Assembly: GCA_934277375.1 (NCBI GenBank)
Contig: CAKQTZ010000006.1
Span: forward strand, 124,001 to 188,000
Source: an uncultured Coprococcus sp.
Lineage (GTDB): Bacteria; Bacillota; Clostridia; Lachnospirales; Lachnospiraceae
DNA: 64,000 nucleotides
Reading direction: 5' to 3'
Part shown: positions 59,478 through 64,000 of the stretch, piece after piece
Position numbering within the stretch: position 1 is the stretch's first letter
How the letters are laid out: each line of letters opens with the position of its first letter
Notes under the pieces: generated by a model
What the model saw: only the letters and a program-made list of their open reading frames with translations
Told to the model about the DNA's origin: nothing
Databases searched by the model: none
Made by a program: the position numbers and the translations under genes

Positions 59478-60482
59478 CTACTTCTTGTCATCTATTATCA
59501 AAACGCCCTGTGGCGGGTTCGCATTTATCGCACCGACCACCGGATGAGGAACATACAGCTCTTCCAGGTATGCCACATCCTCCGCTGTGAGCTTTACGTC
59601 AAATGCTCCAACCGCATCATCGAGATAACCTGTCTTTGTCGCGCCAATTATCGGAGCTGTCACTCCCTTTGCCCACTGCCATGCTATGGCTATCTGTGAC
59701 ATCTTGCAGTTATATTTTTCTGCCAGTTCATGAACTCTGTTCACCACCTGCATGTCATAGTGCTCCATCTTGTCGTATTTGCCCTTTGCCGCACGATCTG
59801 TCTTGCTTCTTATGGATTCGCTGTTCCACACATTCCTCGCCAGATGACCTGCCGCCAGTGGACTGTATGGCATGAGCATTACATTCATCTGCTTGCATAT
59901 AGGTATAAGTTCTCTCTCATCCTCCCTGTAGAGCAGATTGTAGTGATCTTCCATGGCTGCAAATGGTGTCCAGCCGTTATCCCTAGCCGCCATCTGCATA
60001 TTATAAAACTGATATCCGTACATAGCTGACGCTCCAAGCGCCCTTACTTTTCCAGCCTTAACCAGACCATCAAGAGCCTCCATCGTCTCCTCTATAGGTG
60101 TATCGTAGTCAAATCTGTGTATTATGTACAGATCAAGATAATCCGTTCCAAGCCTCTTCAAAGTACCATCTATCTCTCTGTATATAGCTTCTTTTGACAA
60201 TCTGCCCTCGTTGAAATATACCTTTGAAGCTATAACCACTTTGTCTCTTGTAATGTTGTTCTTTATCGCTTTTCCCAGATACTCCTCACTGGTACCCCCT
60301 GAGTAACAGTTGGCAGTGTCAAAGAAATTGATGCCCAGATCAAGAGCATGCTTTACCATATCATTTGTCTGATCCTCATCAAGTGTCCAGTCGTGCATAA
60401 CCCCAGCCTTGCCAAAGCTCATGCATCCAATACACAGCTTGGACACTTCTATGTCCGTGCTTCCTACCTTTGCATATTCCAT
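59478..60482 (-). CDS. Aldo/keto reductase
   Basis: NADPH-dependent oxidoreductase of 334 residues with the AKR TIM barrel. The catalytic Asp/Tyr are in FFDTANCYSGGTSEEYLG, the Lys in KVVIASKVYF and the His in YLDLYIIHRFDYDTP. The cofactor region near the C-terminus reads APIIGATKTGYLDD. It resembles the YajO/YakC group of general carbonyl reductases. GGAGG precedes the ATG. It lies 12 bp downstream of a truncated flavodoxin reductase gene and probably shares its MerR-type promoter. Confidence 0.92.
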   Translation of the reverse strand: MEYAKVGSTDIEVSKLCIGCMSFGKAGVMHDWTLDEDQTNDMVKHALDLGINFFDTANCYSGGTSEEYLGKAIKNNITRDKVVIASKVYFNEGRLSKEAIYREIDGTLKRLGTDYLDLYIIHRFDYDTPIEETMEALDGLVKAGKVRALGASAMYGYQFYNMQMAARDNGWTPFAAMEDHYNLLYREDERELIPICKQMNVMLMPYSPLAAGHLARNVWNSESIRSKTDRAAKGKYDKMEHYDMQVVNRVHELAEKYNCKMSQIAIAWQWAKGVTAPIIGATKTGYLDDAVGAFDVKLTAEDVAYLEELYVPHPVVGAINANPPQGVLIIDDKK

Positions 60483-60494
60483 ATCTAATACCTC

Positions 60495-60869
60495 CTATAC
60501 ATTAGTTCCCATCTCATAGGCCTGATCAAGCGCTGCATGTCCTGCAATCTCGCCCATGCCATCCACTCCGCCGGCAAATACCGTTCCCGCAAGGTGGCAT
60601 TTCTCAAAGCATGCGATCCAGCCCTCAAGCCCATGTATCGCCCGCTCGTCCACACCGGGCTCATCCTCAGCCGCAGTTGACATGAAATATATGTCCCTGA
60701 ACTTATAATCCAATGAGTACAGGGAATTAGCACGGTCGAGCAGAGTCTTCATCTGTCCAGCCATCTCATAATAGTATATCGGACTTGCAAATGCTATGAC
60801 ATCCGAGCTTCTCATCTGCTCTGCCAGCTCTATGGCATCATCCTTGATCACACACTTACCTACAGCCAC
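60495..60869 (-). pseudogene. N-terminally truncated NAD(P)H-dependent flavodoxin-like reductase
   Basis: The frame from GTG at 60869 encodes 124 residues matching the C-terminal two thirds of the FMN-reductase/iron-sulfur flavoprotein family: KCVIKDDAIELAEQM, ADVIAFASPIYYYEMAGQMK-like segment, LLDRANSLY. The usual N-terminal FMN-phosphate loop (SGSPRKGGNS) and the CxxCxxC region are missing. A TAA stop lies directly before the GTG, and a MerR-type promoter abuts it, so there is no room for a leader. A 5' deletion joined to the promoter is the simplest reading. A short functional product from a leaderless mRNA is possible but lacks the FMN loop. Confidence 0.65.
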
Positions 60870-60873
60870 TTAG

Positions 60874-60904
60874 AGTGTATCATATGGAGTTCGCTCCAAG
60901 GCAA
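60874..60904 (-). promoter_or_regulatory. MerR-type promoter with central palindrome
   Basis: On the minus strand TTGCCT (60899-60904), a 19-bp spacer and TACACT (60874-60879). The long spacer contains the palindrome TGGAGCGAACTCCA. A stretched spacer with a central GGAG/CTCC dyad is the hallmark of promoters activated by MerR-family proteins. No merR gene is in the window. Confidence 0.7.
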
Positions 60905-60930
60905 GTACTTCTAGCACATTTACTTGTAAA

Positions 60931-60970
60931 ATGTAAAACTTAATTCCCGATTATAAAACTTAATTCCGGG
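60931..60970. repeat. 14-bp direct repeat, possible insertion-sequence end
   Basis: TAAAACTTAATTCC occurs at 60934-60947 and 60954-60967, 20 bp apart, the first preceded by TG. Multiple spaced copies of TGTAAAA-TTAATT-type sequence are found at the ends of IS21-family elements. Only this end is seen, with no transposase, so it would be a relic. Confidence 0.4.
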
Positions 60971-61114
60971 TAGCTGACGTTAGTCTTACATGCTATTCAT
61001 AGATGCAGTGGATTCCTCCCATTTTATCTAAGGAGGATATTTCCCTCAATCATATTTAATAGTAATCCGTCATACACTGTGTAATAGAGCACCTGTTTCA
61101 TGGGAGAATTCTCT

Positions 61115-61633
61115 ATGACAATCACTACCAGACTCAACCTTTTCCGCTTTATCTTCATTTCGATTCTTGGAGTCCTGCTACACTTCACCTACGAATGGTC
61201 GGGAGACAATCCCGCAGTCGGACTGTTCTCAGCAGTGAACGAGTCAACCTGGGAGCACCTGAAACTCATATTTTTCCCTATGCTCCTTCTTACAATGATT
61301 GAATTTCTCTGGGCGCATTTACAAGAAAAGTCCCTGCCGGGAAACTATCTTCCAGCAAGGACTATCGGTATCCTGTCAGGTATGGCATTCATTGTGATCG
61401 TGTTCTACACACTAAACGGTGTTCTAGGCAGGAATTATGAGTTTCTGAATATCGCACTTTATTTCGCCGGAGTAATATATGCACTGAGAACCGAGAACAG
61501 ATTATATTCCAGACAAGTCTACATAAACGACTACGTATCCATGACCATACTGGCTATTTTCGCAGTTGCATTCTTTGCATTTACCAAATATCCACCTGAA
61601 CTGGGGATATTTGCGGATCCTACAACAGATTAA
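61115..61633 (+). CDS. DUF6512-family membrane protein
   Basis: Integral membrane protein of 172 residues with five predicted helices. The first half has LHFTYEWSGDNPAVGLFSAVNESTWEHLKL, the conserved signature of this Firmicute family, with several acidic residues and His at the membrane face. GGGAG lies 7 bases before the ATG at 61115. Function is unknown. Its 3' end overlaps the convergent DUF1294 gene by 14 bp. Confidence 0.8.
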   Translation: MTITTRLNLFRFIFISILGVLLHFTYEWSGDNPAVGLFSAVNESTWEHLKLIFFPMLLLTMIEFLWAHLQEKSLPGNYLPARTIGILSGMAFIVIVFYTLNGVLGRNYEFLNIALYFAGVIYALRTENRLYSRQVYINDYVSMTILAIFAVAFFAFTKYPPELGIFADPTTD

Positions 61634-62198
61634 CCACACACATCAAAAGCACCACCTGCATCACAAGTATAAGTGGCACTCCAACAGAGAAATAATTCTT
61701 CCTTATCTTGTGCCTGAACACCACCATTCCAAGCAAGGCACCGATACTTCCACCAGCAAATGCCATGCCGAGCAGGACAGCTATAGGTATCCTGTATCCT
61801 CCCTTGACCGCTCTGTATTTGTCAATCCCGAACATGACAAATGTTACAACACTCATTGCCACAACGAACCACAATGTCCATCTGTATTCCACAAACACAT
61901 TCCAGAATGCAAAGTTCAATTTGCCCGCAGGTCTGAGCTTCCAAGTCATGAACACCGCAAGCTCTATCACACATACGCACACCGTGAACACCCTCAGCAT
62001 CATATTCGTCTTGGAGGCCGTCCTGTCACACAGTGCAAACGCGATGATCATGCCAGGGGCACCTCCGGCAATGGCTATTATCCCCAACAGGACACTGAGC
62101 GCCTTATGGCTTGTTCTCCTGCGTCTCGCGGCCGTCACTCCGTCAAGGACAGCTCCCAGTATATTTATACATATCAGATATATAATGATTTTATCCAT
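61620..62198 (-). CDS. DUF1294 membrane protein with an internal duplication
   Basis: Membrane protein of 192 residues. The C-terminal half is a standard DUF1294 unit: MFGIDKYRAVKGGYRIP, GMAFAGGSIGALLGMVVFRHK. The N-terminal half has a degenerate copy of the same layout (LDGVTAARRRRTSHKALS, GIIAIAGGAPGMIIAFALCDR). Most DUF1294 proteins have one unit of about 90 residues, so this is a two-unit form. Function unknown. Confidence 0.8.
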   Translation of the reverse strand: MDKIIIYLICINILGAVLDGVTAARRRRTSHKALSVLLGIIAIAGGAPGMIIAFALCDRTASKTNMMLRVFTVCVCVIELAVFMTWKLRPAGKLNFAFWNVFVEYRWTLWFVVAMSVVTFVMFGIDKYRAVKGGYRIPIAVLLGMAFAGGSIGALLGMVVFRHKIRKNYFSVGVPLILVMQVVLLMCVVNLL

Positions 62199-62229
62199 AA
62201 AATCTACCTTCTGGTCATTTTTCTGATTC

Positions 62230-63423
62230 TTATTCTACCACAATAACATCCTTCAGAATGTATGCAAATGTTGGTGCAGAACAATTCTTATTCTCAATAT
62301 ACTCATTATTCAGATCATAGGTATCGTCCGGATCATCAGGATTTACACCTGTATAATTTCCCTGGAACACGTGAATATTACCACTCTGAAATCCTTCTAC
62401 AAGTTCATCCACCTTTTCTGCTGTTCCATCAGCAGCTACAACCTCATTCAGCTCCAGCATCTCTACCCAGCCCTCATCAAATCCGGCTCCAATATCCCTG
62501 CCATTTACATTGCCATTTACTGTCTGTTCAATATCACGTTCATTGACCACGGCATCCACAGCCTCACACATATATGGAATCCAGTTGATCTTACAACCTG
62601 TCAGATATGTTGTAGGTGCTACATCGGCCATACTCTGATTGTATGACGCAATGTACACCTCTCTGTCTTTATCAGTCTCCTCACACGCCACCGCCGGTCC
62701 GGTTGTATCAGAATGCTGGGACAAAATTATACAACCCTCATTTATAAGATCTTTTGCGCATTTTTTCTCAAGTATATAATCATCCCATGTATTGGTATAA
62801 CGAACCGTCATGGTCGCCTCTGGAACCACAGATCTCACACCCAGAAAGAACGCCGTGTATCCTGATATCACCTCCGCATATGGATATGCACCCACATATC
62901 CAACCTTCGCTTCATCAGCATTTATCCGTCCGTCATCTATCAGCTCTGCAAGCTTCATGCCTGCCACAACCCCTGATATGTATCTGCCCTGATATATCGC
63001 CCCCATAAAGGTATGGTAATTTGACAGTACAGGATCAGTGTTTGCATTTGCACACGTAGCCTGACAGAATTGTATATCAGGATATGCTTCCGCATATGTC
63101 TTCATAGTCTCTCCATATCCATAACTGGTTCCAAATATAATGTCGCACTTTTCAGACACAAGCTCCTCAAGTGCTGCGCTCTCGCTTCCCTCAGGGATAT
63201 TGTACTTCACCAGAATTTTTACCCTGTCACCATATTTGTCTTCTATTGCATTCTGCGCCTTAACAAAATTCAAAGTGTATGCTGTACTCTCATCTCCAAC
63301 ATATATTATCCCAACTTTAATATCACGGTCGGCATTCTTGTCTATCAAAATACGATTCACGCATATTATCCCCATGATCGCAATACACACACTGATCAGT
63401 GTAATCAGAATGACTCTCCTCAT
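62230..63423 (-). CDS. BMP/PnrA-family substrate-binding protein
   Basis: Basic membrane protein-type binding protein of 397 residues. An N-terminal membrane anchor or signal segment (1-24, ending near Cys21) is followed by the two-lobed fold: KVGIIYVGDESTAYTLNFVKAQN, CDIIFGTSYGYGETM, FMGAIYQGRYISGVVAGMK and VGYVGAYPYAEVISGYTAFFLG. Family members bind nucleosides or other small ligands for ABC uptake. No permease or ATPase gene is next to it. Its start overlaps the stop of the HD-GYP gene upstream (ATGA), which points to a sensory role instead. Confidence 0.85.
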   Translation of the reverse strand: MRRVILITLISVCIAIMGIICVNRILIDKNADRDIKVGIIYVGDESTAYTLNFVKAQNAIEDKYGDRVKILVKYNIPEGSESAALEELVSEKCDIIFGTSYGYGETMKTYAEAYPDIQFCQATCANANTDPVLSNYHTFMGAIYQGRYISGVVAGMKLAELIDDGRINADEAKVGYVGAYPYAEVISGYTAFFLGVRSVVPEATMTVRYTNTWDDYILEKKCAKDLINEGCIILSQHSDTTGPAVACEETDKDREVYIASYNQSMADVAPTTYLTGCKINWIPYMCEAVDAVVNERDIEQTVNGNVNGRDIGAGFDEGWVEMLELNEVVAADGTAEKVDELVEGFQSGNIHVFQGNYTGVNPDDPDDTYDLNNEYIENKNCSAPTFAYILKDVIVVE

Positions 63424-64000
63424 TCTCCCGCCTCCTTTGCACTGCCTGCTGCACTCTCATAAAGCTGCGATACATCAATCTCTCCATCATCTATAAGCTC
63501 AAGCATAATATCTACGAGCTTTGGATCAAACTGAGTTCCTCTTCCCTTCCTGAGCTCTCCGAGCACATAGTCAAAATCCAGCTTCTTCCTGTACACTCGG
63601 TTGGCTGTCATAGCATCAAATGCATCTGCAATTCCAATAATTCTCGCGTTGAGTGGTATCTCCTCACCCTTCAGACCATGCACATATCCCCGTCCATCAT
63701 ATCTCTCATGATGGTAAAGTGCTCCGTCCTGAACGTTATCTATCAGCGTAAACTTCTTCAGGATCTCTGCCCCTTTTACAACATGGGACTTCATTATCTC
63801 ATACTCTTCATCCGTCAGCCTGGAAGGCTTATTCAGCACACTGTCTGGTATACCTATTTTGCCTATATCATGAAGTAACGCTGTCTTTCGGAGTGTTTCA
63901 CACTGCTCATCATCATACCCCAGCTTCCTGGCTATTTTGACCGAATACTCTGACACCCTCACGGAATGCTGGCTGGTATTCTCATCCTTTGCATCCACAG
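63420..64000 (-). CDS. HD-GYP domain phosphodiesterase, C-terminal part
   Basis: Incomplete at the window end; 193 codons of the HD-GYP domain are visible. The metal site is intact: HSVRVSEYSVKIARKLGY, LHDIGKIGIPDSVLNKP, then HHERYDGRGYVHGLKGEEIP and IADAFDAMTANRVYRKK. The GYP motif reads GYV, a change in the third position. The family degrades c-di-GMP. N-terminal sensor regions would lie beyond the window. It is coupled to the BMP-type binding protein gene by a 4-bp overlap. Confidence 0.87.
   Translation of the reverse strand, partial: VDAKDENTSQHSVRVSEYSVKIARKLGYDDEQCETLRKTALLHDIGKIGIPDSVLNKPSRLTDEEYEIMKSHVVKGAEILKKFTLIDNVQDGALYHHERYDGRGYVHGLKGEEIPLNARIIGIADAFDAMTANRVYRKKLDFDYVLGELRKGRGTQFDPKLVDIMLELIDDGEIDVSQLYESAAGSAKEAGE

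Overview
The window reads as chromosomal DNA from a gut Lachnospiraceae bacterium, Coprococcus- or Roseburia-like. The pointers are low-to-moderate GC, AGGAGG-type ribosome binding sites, BspA-like lipoproteins, a sufCBDSU operon under an Rrf2 regulator, GH130 mannan phosphorylases, and an APS-reductase-type sulfate assimilation cluster. The family assignment is an inference from gene content; no rRNA, tRNA, CRISPR array, phage or intact insertion sequence was seen. Nearly all genes are on the minus strand. The only plus-strand genes are an AraC regulator, a 70-residue small protein and a DUF6512 membrane protein.

Layout. 1-0.36 kb: start of a MATE exporter behind a leader with a small ORF and an intrinsic terminator. 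0.4-4.4 kb: two duplicated LRR lipoproteins, a GHKL kinase/LytTR regulator pair, and an AAA-ATPase remnant. 4.7-15.9 kb: sulfate and cysteine cluster (SGNH esterase, cysK, sulfate ABC transporter, AprA/AprB-type reductase, cysD, cysN), with palindromic repeats in several gene gaps. 15.9-18.6 kb: secreted Fn3-like protein and a DUF4118 kinase/OmpR regulator pair. 18.6-24.2 kb: rrf2-sufCBDSU. 24.2-25.3 kb: DegV protein. 25.3-41.5 kb: manno-oligosaccharide locus (manA, a PBP-GGDEF protein, two GH130 phosphorylases, 2-epimerase, ABC transporter, AraC and LacI regulators, GH36 alpha-galactosidase, a membrane protein). 41.7-48.4 kb: three phosphohexomutase paralogs and a NUDIX hydrolase behind a cloverleaf-like leader. 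48.4-52.8 kb: Zur-znuACB operon. 52.8-55.0 kb: methyltransferase, TetR and NUDIX. 55.0-59.0 kb: sbcDC. 59.1-64 kb: small protein, aldo-keto reductase, truncated flavodoxin reductase, DUF6512, DUF1294, a BMP-family lipoprotein, and an HD-GYP protein cut by the window end.

How the genes fit together. The mannan genes and mutases form a complete cytoplasmic route: imported galacto-manno-oligosaccharides are degalactosylated (GH36), phosphorolysed (GH130) or epimerised and then phosphorolysed, giving mannose-1-phosphate. A phosphohexomutase and ManA would carry this to fructose-6-phosphate. No endo-mannanase is present. The sulfur cluster takes sulfate to sulfite and has cysteine synthase, but sulfite reductase is not in the window. 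An identical 17-bp operator-like sequence overlies the promoters of rrf2-suf and of the esterase-cysK unit, suggesting that Fe-S assembly and cysteine supply share a regulator.

Most notable non-coding signals: the shared Rrf2-type operator, a cloverleaf leader before the NUDIX-mutase operon, two long hairpin elements with a common core, a direct repeat at a promoter next to the LytTR system, a MerR-type promoter on a truncated gene, and REP-like palindromes inside the sulfate operon.
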